Shown here: positions 26,093-39,121 of the stretch, piece by piece
Layout of the letters: each line of letters begins with the position of its first letter
Position numbering within the stretch: position 1 is the stretch's first letter
Source: Dicaeum eximium
Lineage: Eukaryota; Chordata; Aves; Passeriformes; Dicaeidae
DNA length: 64,000 nt
Direction: 5' to 3'
NCBI GenBank assembly: GCA_013396995.1
Contig: VWZP01006004.1
Span: 955,304-1,019,303 of the forward strand
Made by a program: the position numbers and the translations under genes
The notes under the pieces: generated by a model
What the model saw: only the letters and a program-made list of their open reading frames with translations
Told to the model about the DNA's origin: nothing
Databases searched by the model: none

Positions 26093-26525
26093 AAAAAGTA
26101 AAAATCAGAGTGTTTTACGAAAAATAATTCTCTGTCTATTTAGCACCAGTAATTACACACAGCCTGATTCTAATTCTGGGATTTTACAGTTTCTTGTTTC
26201 TTGTATGATCTTCCTCAAGAGTACATCAGCCAGGGGCAAGGAACAGGGATAAAATCACACTGCTTTTCCTGTTCATTCTTCCCAACTTCTATGTTTGCTC
26301 TCTTCAGATCTGCTTCTAAAACCACCAGATGTCAAAATATTAATTGGGGGAAACATTGATTAGTCATTTATGTCTCTGGTAGCTCCGGCAAGCAGAGCAG
26401 GAGAGGGACAAGAGGAGAAAACAGGACTTGGAAAGAGATATAAGGAAGTGTGCAGCTGCTTTGCAGGTCCCAGGGAGGCTCAAAGGCAGGGTATGTGCAA
26501 CTCCCACATGATGTCCCCAGACAGG
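26093..26525. repeat. Downstream copy (B) of the 0.45-kb direct repeat flanking the SORCS1 exon
   Basis: Same orientation as copy A at 21748-22199, with ends recognisable at AAAAAGTAAAAATC and at GACAGG. It lacks about 26 bases present in A (a gap after TTACACAC at 26160) and has a TTTCTTG duplication near 26191-26202. Beyond the shared ends the flanks do not match: copy A continues AGTGGAGTTCAC and copy B continues CTGGCACCAACA. Confidence 0.92.
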
Positions 26526-29500
26526 CTGGCACCAACACCATATGGAAATGATTATCATATCTGACACTTCCTTCTAGTATTATACTAGCATCCATTCTTA
26601 AGGTTTAAGTTACCCTCAGGCTTCAGGGTAAGGTGTATGAGGAGCTGAATAATTTTCTTTTTGTTTTAGTATATACCAGAGGATTAATATTCTGTGAGAT
26701 GACCTTCTCAATATATCTTGGAGTGTCTTAAAATTTTTAGTACCTGTGACATCTTAAAATAAGGAATTCCATAAATTATTGGAGGGATCACTTGTCTTAC
26801 TTTGACCCCCTCAGCTTCACTTGGCACATGTCACTTATCAGGACTTGATTGCATTTGTATGGCCAACCATGCAGAATCCCTGGGCAAGTGCTTTGAACTG
26901 GGAAATGTTGGAGAACCAGAACCAGCCCACTTGTCCTTGCAGTGCTCCATTATTCGTGACTGGTCCTTAAGTGCTCATGGCTGCTCTGGAAGCTGCCAGT
27001 GCTGTTCCTTGGATTTTCCTCTCTCCTGTTACCTTAAGTAAGCCTGTGCTTGTTGCATTGTGCTCTGTCCTGAATCTGGCTCTGCTGTTAGATCCCCTCT
27101 CACCATGCAGCCATGCCTTCAGGTCACTGATAAATATGCCTGTGAAGACCCCAGGACAGCTCCTCTGTTCTCAATGTGATGGAAAGAACTGGTGAGGTGG
27201 GCATATCTTACTCTGTGTACATGAAAGAGATTATTAGCTGTTGCTCCTCCTGGCTGCTTAAGTGACATGTTAATTTAAATCTCTGTTTGTTTGAAAAGGA
27301 CAGAACAAAAATAGGTTTGAGAGAAGAGGTGAGACATACCTTGCAATTTATTTCATGCCTCTGGGTTTCATTCTGGGGAGTGGAAGAAAACATCATCTCA
27401 TGTCTGGTTTGCTTTCTGATATCAAGAGTTCTGTTTCTGAAGGATAGAGGGGAAAGGTGGCTCTGCAGGCACCCACAACCGAAAAGGAATCTGTCTTGAA
27501 TACATGGCAAAGAAATACCACTTCTGCCTCTGTGCTGAGTGCACTCTCAAAAGGTTTATGAATGATGAGGGGCTGCAGAAGCACGTCACCAGCACGAGTC
27601 ATTCATGCAACAGCTGGTTATAAACACATCTGTCATTCCAAAGTGTGTCTGGGTGATAAAAGCAGTCTCACTGATGGGACTGTAACCACCTACAGCCCAA
27701 TGATGCCACTGCCTACAGGATATGAATCTGTCCTCTTTATAAACACGTTACTTCCTGCTAGAATTACATTTCTTTATTTCTCAGCCAGTTTACTATAGCT
27801 GGCTGCAACCCTAACAGATGGAGATCAGACTTCTAAAACTACTGAGAAATTAAAAGACCATTTGTGACAGACATGAAGGGATGAAATACAGCAAGAGAAA
27901 AGAGACAGGGAGAATCTGTGTAATCTTCTAGATTGTTAAAGCTCTGTGTGCACTGAGCTTTGGATAGCAAGTGAGCTGCTGCTTCTGTACATGGTAAATG
28001 AAATTTAGCATCAGGTTGGGCTTGACTTAATTATACTATTGACCTCTCAGCATATTTTTTCCACAGTTTTAGTTGAGAACTTTTTATTTACTTTTTGTTA
28101 TTCTTTTTATAGAAGAGAAAGAAAACGGAGAAGGAAAGATTATCTGTCACTGAGCAATTAACTGAGTGTATTGGATTTATTTCTCTTCCTCCCATAGATA
28201 TCTCTCAGATCAAAAAGAGGATTAAGCTGTGAGAGTTAGGAGATGTTTTTTACCACTGGAGTAAGATAAGCTTACATTTCAAATAAATAAAAATGTCAGA
28301 ATAGTGTGCACGGTATCCATGAGCTGTAGACAGCTGTGGGAGGACTAATCTTTTCCTGTTTGTGTAAATGTGATGCTCTGGAAAGATGTGCATGAGTGAC
28401 ACTTTCCCTCAGGACCTTGAGAGGCTGTCAAGCCATGAGTGCTGCCATTCACCTCTTTGCCTTCTTATTGTTCTGTATTTGGTCAGATATGAGTAATTTC
28501 CTGGAACTTTGTATAAAAATAGCAGTAATTAAACTTTCCTTTTCAGTCAGAAATTAGATGTAGAGTTTGCTTAGTGTGAGAGTATTTTAAACCATAATCT
28601 GTTGTTGTGTTAGTTCTGGAAGCTATTGATGATGATCTTGACACTCCAACATTTTGCCTGAACTCTCAACTCCCCAGTTCAGGAGTGATTATCACTTCCA
28701 ACCTGCCCTTCACTGCTTCTAGTTCCTGCATTAAGGAAGCTTCAGCACATATGCCATAAAGAACTCTCAAGGATGCTGAAAAATACTTATGTCTCATGTA
28801 GATCTAGATTTAATTTTCCATATGTAAAGTGGGGGTTGTTTATAGTTGCTGGTTTTTTTCATTCTTGGAAAGCTAAAAGTGGATCTGTTTCTATGTTTTA
28901 CATGGCCTTTTTATTTAATCTAGAACTGCTGTTTTAACTCCTCCATCAGTTTACTTATCCATTCCTTCCACCACCACCACTGCACATCATGCTGCAACTC
29001 TGTCTGTTCAAGAAGGGAATTTGGGTTGTAATCCAGGGAAGAGTCAGAGCTGACCCCAGCCCTGTGACTATAAATACTACAGGGGTTTTGAAGCCTCCCA
29101 TGTTGTGTTTCAGTTTCCTGACTCGTTTCCCTCTCTGCACATCAAAACTATAGCCACCCAGAACTGTCAATGTGTTTGTGGAGATTTTCTTCTCTGGACT
29201 AGAGAGTTTTTGCAACAGGAGACTTGAAAGTTTGTCTGTATTTGCTCACTTCCTTTAAGGGGGATTTCTAGGTTATGTCTGTTATTGTATTCATCGTTCT
29301 CCTGGACTTTTTATGCAGGTTCTTTACTTCTGTTTTGCAGATTGACTGTTTTCAACTCACATTTATCTTCTACCTGCTAAGCCACACTAATAAAGTCATG
29401 ATGTGTGGCTTAGTGACACAGTGTGCTCTGCAACAGCAGATTAGGGTCTTTTAGCTGAAGTAGGAGGTAGGAGAGGCAAATTGATATGAGAGGAAATGAA

Positions 29501-32500
29501 AAAGTGAGGGGAAGGAAAGTCTCATTAAGCACATTTTAGCCAGCAGTTTTGTGGGAAAAAGGAACTTGAAAAGGACTATTTGAAAGGCTTTTATCTATAA
29601 ATACAGTGTCCCAGTTGCTCAGTGTAAGTCACTTTTCTTAAATTAATATCAGAGCATGATAAATGCTGCTACATTATCTCCCATGGGCCTTTAGTGACAT
29701 TGTAACAATGACATTTCCTTGTGTCTTTGGCTTAATCCTTTTTTCATTTTCTCCCCTGCAAACGTAGGAACCTCTGGCTGGTCTGTGTATAGATGCTGGA
29801 GGGCTTCTGGGAGAGGGAAGAATGGGTTTGCAGGCTCAGCTATTCCTGTAGGAAGCAGTATCTTTTTATGGTTTGATCACAGTGGGAGATCTGCTTGCAC
29901 TGCAAGGGGGCTTAGAACATGGATCTTGATGCCCTGTGTGGGGAGCTCAGTGCAGCCTTTTTCCTGTGTGTGGGGACACTCTGTTCAGCCACCAGGACCC
30001 CTGGGGAGGGACCTGACAGTTTCTGTAGCGATCAATGTTTGTACCTAAGAGGGCTCATTTTACCCTGGTGACTAACAGTAAAAAAAACTTCTAGCACAGT
30101 CAACTCCTCTACTTGGCTGCCAAAGTTTTCTTGGATGTTCTTTTTGTTATCAAAACCAGCTCCAATAAAGATGAAAGGTGGGGAGGGGCAACTACCAACC
30201 AATCAAAAAAAAGTGCACCTAAAACCCCCCCAAATGACCTACCTAGGAATCAACCCACAGTAGATGCTTAGTTTAGCAGGAAACTTAAGTTTTATTGAAT
30301 TTTACCAGTTTTACATTCCCTAAAGAATGAGGACTAGTAAAACCATTGCATTTCGTGGCATATCATGTGTTTGTCTAATCAATCCTATGTAAATTCTGCC
30401 TTGACTTATCTTGAAGAGTCATACCCTGAAATTATGAAGGATCAGATTCGGTGGAGGATTTAGTGATGTGCTTCTCACTCCCTGGTCTGTGAGGATAAAA
30501 TATTCAGCACTAATGATGATGTAAATTTATTAAGCCTATTAAATATGTGTTCTCTGTTGCAGCCAGTCATGAAATGTAGAAGTGTTATCAAGTAAATCAG
30601 AAAGAATCCAAATCCATTTTCTGCATGAAAGAAACATGTAAATCAAGATAATGAATATTAATGCTGACATATATTAGCAATATACTGTAAATAACAAATG
30701 CACCACGTTCATGCCACTTTGGAGGCATAGAGTGTTTCAATGTACTTTGTCATTCTTACTCTGCAAATTAGATTATGAACTTCCATATCTGTTTCCTAGG
30801 CTGTACCTCTTTGCTCAAATGATGCTGGTAAAACACGACAGAAATATCTCTGGTTCTGGTCCACAGGGTTCATCCATCTGCTGTGGCTGTGTAATAACTG
30901 TAGACAAGCTAGGCTGGAGCTGATGTCTAGGGGGAAAGACAAACCACACAGAACTTACCAGTTCATAAACAGAAAGTCAAACACTCTTTGTGTTCTGGTA
31001 TTTGCATTCCTGTCATATCTGTGCAGTCATTTTGCGGAGCTGGTTAAAATTGTACTCATCTCTTCAGAGGGACATATCCACTACTAATCACCAAAAGGAA
31101 AGAGTATATTTGGGGATGAGCTTGGGTTAACAGGGAGGTACTTCAGCTGAAAGCATTATACAAGCTTGAGATCTGAACTCTAAGGTTTTCAGATCCAGGT
31201 CCCAAATATTTTTGCATCTGCACCTCAGGAATTATCCAAGCAAACAGTCAAAGCTTATTGTTATTGCAGAAAGAGCCAGGCATATGTCATTATGTCTTCC
31301 TTGGGGGACTTAGTGAAGCTCCTGGAAAAGATGTGCTGTAAAAATGTATATTTAAATACGTATCAATGGTATGTTTGTTGTGCAGCATAAACTGACTGCC
31401 ATTTACACTGAAATATAGTGGCTTGCTTGGAGCTATTCTTATTTTTGTCTGATTTCTCTAACCTACCAAATAATAATTGGTCAAAATGGAAAAGGACAAA
31501 TGAAGCTCACAATTAATCAATTTGTGCCTTCAATAATGATAGCAAAGCTGGCTTTTGAGTGTGATCCTGCCAGTGGTTCCTGTGCCAGTGGCTGCTGTGC
31601 TTGTGGAGTGGGCTTTGTGTGTAAAGTAGGACATGAAGGCATGAGCTGTTTGGTAGGAAGGCACAGAGTCCTTTAGGAAGGCTGAAGCTACTGGTTGAGA
31701 CTCAGATCTGTGTGGACAGAACTGTTGGTGGATATTGTGCAGGTCACTGGACCAGCTCGGGCAAGGAAGGGTCATTTTGCCCTTGTTGTTAGGATGTACC
31801 ATGGAGGGCCTCTGTGTACTCAGCACTGTGAAAGTTTGTGCTTGTGTGACAGGGACAACCTGAGAGAGGCTCAATTCCTGGTGAGCAAGGAATTAATTTG
31901 CAGCTCGAGTTCCCCTTATGTAGGAGGAGGCATGGGGGAATTCAGGAACTTTTCTCTCCTATCTGGCAGCTTCCTGCTGCTATTCTGCCAAGTCATTTCA
32001 CTGGTGAGATGCATTAAGTGGCAGAGGAAGATGTATCCTCCTGATTATCAACATCACTTGTAATGTGCTCTAAACTGATACTGTGCTTTGCCAGTGGGAG
32101 GTAGAGCCATTTCCTTTCACCCATTATTTTCCCCTATCCCCCAAATGAGATTCTTCTGCAAGGAAGTTGTGTGAATCTCCCTAGCATGCATTGCAGTGTG
32201 TGCTGTGTAGTTGGGTGTGAAGATAAAATCTCTTTTCAATGATCCTGCAATCTAGATAGGTGGGAATATCTATGAGAGTTGCTGAGTTGAAAAGGAATAG
32301 AAATTCAGAAACACCACATGTATTGTGCATTAAATGACTTCATGAGGAGATAGAGACTGATATCTGATCTTTCTCCAGGGCAAATTTTTTGCAGAAAGAG
32401 TGTTGTTCATTCTACTAATGCACTTTTACTGCTGTGTTTTATGGCTATGTACATATCTGTGTAGGTGTTCCCATTGATTTTCTTCAGGTTTTCCTTCAAG

Positions 32501-33584
32501 CCTGACCTGCTGGAGCTGGGTGGTTACTCAGAATCTCAGCTTTTCTGTGGTAGAAGAAAGCCCCACTTCCTGGTTTTCACGAAGTGAAGAGAGAATTGAA
32601 TAGCTTCAATTGCTGTACAGATGGGAAAGCCCAAACACAGATTCTTCACACTTGGTTCCTCAGAGCTTTTTTCTAAGTTGCTTGAAGTATCTAAGCTGTG
32701 AAGACAAATCAGGACAGGATGGAAGTGGAATAAAAATGCAGTGGGTTCCTCAATGAACTGAGCATGTAGGTGCCTCTTTGTCATAGCAAAGGCCAAGGTT
32801 CAGCTCTGGTCAGGCCAAGCAGAACCTTGGACTGCCTTTCCTGAAAACCAGCTGAATGCTGGCTTGAATTGGCTTATATGATTACACTGTCCAGCATTAA
32901 AAAGAAACCCCAAACAGTTCTTCTACTGAACTTCTGTTAGTGTTTACTTTTGATAGAATTAGAGGATTTTTCCTCCTTCATAGTTGTAATGCTACAAAGA
33001 TGGTCTCTCTTCTATGGCAGAACAGGAACAAAGAAGACACCCCCTCAGAGTTAATGGGGGAACTGTGTATTTCCTATACATTAGAGAGAAACAAAGCTGA
33101 GTGGAAAGGACACAGAGACTGAAGAGATGGCATAATTCCTTGTCAATTTTAATAGCTGCCAGTCTTCCCCAGCAGGCCCTGGCTGCCTGTCTTGAGCTGC
33201 TGAGAGATTTTTGTTAAGCTGCTGGTTTTATAATCTGCACAGCACTCAGCTGCCAGTCTGATGGGCCCTGTAACCTCTGGGGAAAAGGGATGCAGTCAAA
33301 ACCAGGCCAGCATTGTCTTTTTATTTGAATAGAAAACCTTTTTCAAATAACCTGAGAGGGAAATAGGAGGCCAGAACAACTCTGTTGAATTACCCTTCTG
33401 TAATATTCAGCAAGATAAAAGGAATTTTTAGGCAGCTCTAAGCTCCCATTCTGCTTTACCAACAAGTCACTGTTTTCTTACTGGTAGTTCGAGTGTTTAC
33501 ATTGTCAGCTCCAAAAAATCAATTTAGGAGGCTGAAAACCACACATTTTTCATCTCCTTTATTTCTCCAGTGATTAGAGCTGTG

Positions 33585-33715
33585 GAATGAGAAGGACAGC
33601 TGCAAGTCCTGGCCTTCCTACATCCAGCTTTAGGCAAGCCTCTTCACCACTGCATGTGTGGGTAATGGGGTTGTGTTACCTGCCCATCTGCAGTACATGA
33701 GCTGAAAGTTTTGGA
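33585..33715 (+). repeat. Probable MIR-like SINE fragment
   Basis: The motifs TTAGGCAAGCCTCTTCACC, GGGTAATGGGGTTGTGTTACC and TGCCCATCTGCAGT follow the order of the MIR core (CTTGGGCAAGTCACTTAACC, then AATGGGGATAATAATAGTACC, then the TACCTCAT region). It is more degenerate than the copy near 300-460. Confidence 0.5.
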
Positions 33716-34011
33716 TTAAATGGGTTAAAAAAATCCAAAAGTCTTGGAAGAGTAGAGTGGAGAAACCTACATAAACCTACAGTCTCTATCCATGGCTGAA
33801 CCTAACAGATTTGATCTATGCTTTACCAAGCCAGATGTCTGACATATCCTCTTCCAATGCCTAACAGCACCATGAGAAACTCTTGTGTGCCTTTGCAGGC
33901 AGGGTGGATTGTCATCTTTGGGTCAGTGTGCAATGTTGTTAGTCTGGAGTTTGCTTGAACAGAGGCTCATCCCTGCAAAAGAATAAGAAATGAGAATCAA
34001 AACCACTCCTT

Positions 34012-34035
34012 TTAAACTCCTGCCAAGGAGTTTAA
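34012..34035. repeat. Perfect 10-bp inverted repeat with 4-nt loop
   Basis: TTAAACTCCT and AGGAGTTTAA are exact reverse complements separated by GCCA. It sits in plain intronic sequence and has no known role. Confidence 0.85.
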
Positions 34036-35122
34036 GCATCACAGAAGATGTTTTATGATCACGGACTGTATGCCATTGCTGGGAAAAGCACTAGACATAG
34101 CAGCAACATGAAATTTTTAGTTTCTTTATGAAGAGATGAAAAAAGCTTCTTTTTCCTAATTGTGTTTGTAACTTCTCAGCTCTTCTGCTTTCTGTGAGGT
34201 GAGGGAGGCAGAACTGGAGCCTTTCTTTTCCTTCTTACTCCATAGCAGGGCTGCCAAAGTGAAAGCAATGCCATTCTGTGGAGGACATAAGAATGTGAAG
34301 GTTTTGCACAGTTCTTCCTCAAAACGAGTTTTCCTTGCTAGAGTTTTCAAGAAGGAGTCTGATTTTTTATCCTAGCCTGCCTCCAGCAGTGCCCAATAAA
34401 TGACAGCTATTACCAGTGATAAACTTCCAATAAGAAACCTACTACCTTTGAGATAACTTTTCTTTCTTGCACTGCTGCAGCAATCAGCTTGTGCCCCAAA
34501 ACACAAGCTTTGATGACTTGCCATATGACATTATTATCTAGTTAAAAATGTAAGTTATTTCAGTTATAGACTGTTGGCCCTTTCCAGTGAGCGCATCTGT
34601 GGCTTGCAGGGGCTCTGACCTCCTTTGGCTGTGAGCAGTGTGCACTGACTACAGGCATTGTGGAAATATAATTTCTCTTCCCTTCCCTGCCAATGCTCTA
34701 GTGAGGATGTGCTCTTTTGTTATGAGGCAGCATAAAATTTAGAGGCTAGTCACGGTGAAGGTAGTAAGAAAGAAACCCAGAGACCTCAGTAAATTTTCCT
34801 TCCAAGTGTTCCCTTTTCAAAGGTAAATGGTCTTATTCTTTGTAATCTCTCCCTGTGTGTTAACAGCTTTCACAATGCTAACTCTTTTGTAAGAAAAGCA
34901 CATTACAATCCCAGTTGACTTTATCTCTGGTAAAGGAGCCAAAGAAGGAAGAAGCCAATACGCTTTTAAAAATTTTTTTTCTTTACAGTCCACCAGCTAC
35001 TCAGCACACATGTATTGTAAATTCAAGATGTGGATGTTACTCAAAGAGGCAACTGTGATGTCACGAGTGTTTTAATAGCCTATGATTTATTTCCCTAAGT
35101 GCTTTATTAAGATGATGCACAA

Positions 35123-35145
35123 CAGCATTTGGAAGCCAAATGCTG
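35123..35145. repeat. Perfect 10-bp inverted repeat with 3-nt loop
   Basis: CAGCATTTGG and CCAAATGCTG are exact reverse complements separated by AAG. The stem does not extend further on either side, so it is too short to be a microRNA precursor. Confidence 0.85.
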
Positions 35146-37184
35146 CCTTGAGAGAGACTTGGAGGAGTTATTTTCAGTCTCCTGACTTTTCTTCCTTAAC
35201 ACAGTAATTTGTTTGATTGGAGCAAAAGGGCCCTGGATTCAGAACAGGGACTCTACTTCTTATTTAGTGTTTCTTTGTGCGTTAATCAGCCCAGTTTGTG
35301 ATCTGAGTGAGCAGGAGTATGAATGAACTTACTGTGGTATGAGAGAGCTGCATGATTCAGAGAGCAGGATACTGGCTGGGGTTTGGAGATTTGCGTTCTG
35401 TCGCTGTATGGGTTTGCGGCTGTTTGACACTAAAATATTTGGTTAGGCATAATCAAGAATCAGCAATTTCATGAGAACCCAAAATCTTGTGCAAGGAATC
35501 CTCTCCTGGCAGGGTATTTCTAATGACTTTCAGGAAGGTTAGCTGTAGGTACAGTGATATAGGGCCTCTTTGCCATTAGTCTGGTGATAAATCTGGTATA
35601 ATTTCCAAGTTTTGAGACAGGCGAGGTAGTGAATCAAAATGAGACCTCAGGTAGTCACAGTGGGCAAATGGATGGCTTAGTGGGCTGAGATCACTTCAAA
35701 AAATGTATTTTAGTTCAACAAAGAATAATAGTAGGACAAGGGCTGAAGATTGAACTTACAGACTATGCAATATCTACCCACAGCATGGAGAAAGACTGGA
35801 CAGTGTGCAACAGGCAACAAACTGGACTTCATGTCCCACTGTGAAAAGACTGAAATGCATTGATCTGATCAATGGCTCTACAAGCTAAGGAGCCAGGAGC
35901 TGAATTTTTTAAGAAATTAGAACTTTGAAATGTTTAAGATACTGACTTGGCATGTAAAGACTTTTAAGACAGCATACAAATTTCAATAAAACTCTTCCCA
36001 GTATGGGATTTCTGGGCAAAAATTAAAGTGACTAACTGAATTGTCGATTTGAATTAAGAATAGGCATAAAATTAAACAGACCAGAAACATTCTTCTAAGA
36101 TCATGGGTATAACAAATGCATAAAATTGCAGCTGAACCAAGTTTGGTGTCTGTTTATTAGAATAGTGACTTGGGAAATATAATGAAGGGAAGAAGATATG
36201 AATGGTGGAATAAGGTGGCCAAATGATTACTCAGGGTAGGTAAAGGGTGACAAATATCGATGAGAGATGGGGAAGAAATCTGATTTTTGGCGCTAGAAGA
36301 TTAGACATAGTTAAGGTGAGAAGGGTTGCTTGAGGACTCAGCTCTTCTGCTTGTAGAAGCTGGTGTTAATTCACTGACCTGAGTCAAACAGCACCACTTT
36401 CCACAAGCTCCAGAAATTACTTCTGTACAGTGATATAAAAGCAGCATCACCCTTCCTGTTAGGCTTTTCTCCTTACTATTGATATTACTTTGATGGCTAC
36501 TATTACCACTTAGCTTTTAAACATCATTAAAATGCAAAATAAACAGAAAGGTGGATGGAAATAGAGTTAGTGTAGCTGTAAAATCTATTCAATCTATGTC
36601 CCATTAGAAAATAATGGTCAGTATTGTAATAAGTATAAATTCATTCTTCAGGCTCTCTATTAGCATAATTATGAACATGCTGGGCTTGGTTGTTGGCTTA
36701 TTCTACAGTCAGTTGCTATTTTTTTGTTTCAGAAGAAACACGCTGAGTGAATTGGCTTAGAAAGAAGATGTAATAAAGCTCTGAGTAAACAGGGTTTGTT
36801 AATTTGCAGAATTTCTGTTGAGATTGCATGAACAGAACATGTATAGAGATATAATAGCCTCATTTATATTTGTGGATTATCTCTAATGCACAGTATCTCC
36901 TGAAATGCTGATCAGTGCTCTTCAAAAAAGGGGAAAAAAGTGTTTTTCAGTTTAGTTTTGAAGAAAATGAAAGATCTAAAGTTATTATGCAGAGGAGCTG
37001 CATGTTGCAATTTACCACCAAACCAAATCCATAATCCAAATGTGTCTCATTTAACTGAGGGAATGTGTGAGGCTATTTACTCCTGTTATAATAACTATCA
37101 CTCTAGCCTTTTTTATTATAAATAATTCCATCAAGTCATTAAGAATTGATCACTGAACAAGGAAGATCCATTGCAGTTGTACCC

Positions 37185-37340
37185 AGGGCTGTTTTGGATT
37201 GAACCAAAGATCCACTTGGTCCAGTATCTTCACTGTGAGACAGCAGCAGGTAAAGATGACAAGGGTATAGGAACAAGGCCAAGCCATGTGTGTTACTTTT
37301 TGGGTGTAGCCTTTCAGCTAATACTGGCTTCTGCCTCCAC
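37185..37340 (-). repeat. Old CR1/L3-like LINE 3' fragment, antisense
   Basis: The + strand contains AAAGATCCACTTGGTCCAGT followed by ATCTT, ACAGCAGCAGGTAAAGATG and GGGTATAGGAACAAGGCCAA. This matches in order the reverse complement of an old amniote CR1/L3 tail (words such as ATGGTCCATCTAGCCCAGTA, GCCAGCAGCAGATGCC, GTATAAGAACAGGGCAAGC). The family assignment is from memory and the ends are approximate. Confidence 0.6.
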
Positions 37341-39067
37341 CCCTTTTTAAAACAGCAGAAGTGTTTAGTGGAGATATTTGGTAGCACTTGGTGAGGTTTA
37401 TTTGTTCTCAGAATACATCCATCGCCTCTTTATATTTTCTAAATCTTACTGTGTGATGCAGGCAAACTCACCCAGCTCTTTTTTATCTTCTAAATGAACT
37501 GACCACTCAGAATGTTGGAAAGTGAAAGGGATAAAGCAGTAAATGACATAAAATTTCACTTGTGTGTAGCCTTTAGGGCAAGGAGCTTCATACAGCAGCA
37601 GGAGAACAGAGTGTTCTTGAGTTCTATTGATTGCTCTTTAAGCATTGCTTTATCCTTTTAATGAATAAAGAAAGTAAAAAGGGAAACTTCAAAAAGCTCC
37701 ATTCACTAGTTAAGAAAAATTCTGGCCCCTCAGTAAACTCATCCTGTTATATGTTTGTATCATGCTGCCTTCTAGAGAATGGAAGAATGGAAGACTAAAG
37801 TAGTGATGGTTTTGGATGATCTTTAACTCTGTATTGCTTGAAGGCTGGACAGATTGTCTCTTCCACCTCAGAAGTATTTTTCTCTTCAGAGAAGTGGCAA
37901 CAACCTTGACTCTTAAGACCCAGTTGCTTGGAACGTGATGAAAAGTATCAGTTACTGCTATTTAATTTGTGGGCCTAAACCTACAGTAGGGTATTATTGG
38001 CTTCTTAGTTGAATTTGAATTTCTGAAAGAATTTGGTAGCTTCTCTGCCTTCTTCTGGTTGAACATGACATTGAGAATTGAATCTAGCTTCAAGATTGAA
38101 AGAACCACTCCAAAAGCACCTGTACAAGTCTTGGTCAGAAAGGAAAAAGCAGAGGAAATTAAAATTCTAGTAAGCTGTGTCTTCTCTGTTCTGAGAATGA
38201 AATCTGAAAGGCAGCATTAGCTTCTGTGAGAAAGCATCACCATCTGATGGGATGAGTCAACCTCTGCTGGCTGTAAAATAGCTTTTCCCTGCTGGAAAGT
38301 TGGGAAAAGGGGAATCACGCAGGTATTGCCAGCATTGTTCTCAGTGGCTGCAGGTAAAGCCTTGCATGGTACCAACACTCACCCTGTCCATCTGCCCTTA
38401 TCCAGAAATTCCCCCTCCCCCTTAAAGACTGACCACTGACCCCTGTGTTAGCAACTTTGGGGCTCTGTTTTTGATGGTGGGCTTGTTCTTAGTTTGGAAA
38501 ACACAAAGAGGCCTTACCTCAGTTTGGCACATAGAGAAAGTGCACGGACTGCATGGTCTAAATCTGGCTGCATAATTCCATTCATTTTGGCACCCAGTTT
38601 ATTTCTCGTGGGAGCTGATGTCTTCCAGCTGTACCTAATGAGCTCAAATTCGTCCAGGAAGGGGTAGAGGATGCTGAGTGAATCAGCAACATCTCAGATG
38701 CCTCAGAGCCTTAATTTACATGTGTATTTGGCCTACACTTGACAGTGATCATGCACATGCCTTAATATCCCACTGGGCATTGTCATCCTGTCCTGCCACA
38801 TAGCTTTGTCCCTTCCTTTCTAAAATGTTACTTCTCTGGCCTCCCTGCTTCTGATGTTTTCTTTGTTAGTTTCAAGAAGCTTTAAGTCTTGCTGTGAAAG
38901 CTAAGTAATATATTTATATTTTCTTCTGGAACATCACACAGCAGTGCAGAACTTCCCTGAATGCACGTCATAAACATTTGTCTTCTCAATCACTAAACCT
39001 CTAGCAGGCTTTTATGTAATTATATAGGGTAATTACACAGGCTCTCGTGTAAACTATCATTAAGTCT

Positions 39068-39121
39068 GTGGAAAGGCTTGTGCAGATCTCAGTAGTGGAA
39101 AGGCTTGTGCAGATTTCAGTA
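39068..39121 (+). repeat. 27-bp tandem duplication
   Basis: The unit GTGGAAAGGCTTGTGCAGAT plus CTCAGTA occurs twice back to back (39068-39094 and 39095-39121), with one mismatch (CTC against TTC). The near identity suggests a recent event. Confidence 0.95.

Noticed and set aside
21748..26525. The two direct repeats as the paired LTRs of a provirus
   Set aside because: The sequence between them contains a SORCS1 exon and a CR1 fragment and no retroviral genes. The repeat ends lack clear TG/CA termini and target duplications.
35370..35440. Possible MIR-like word order (GGTTTGGAGATTTGCGTTCTG)
   Set aside because: The later MIR motifs are missing, so the match is too weak to list.
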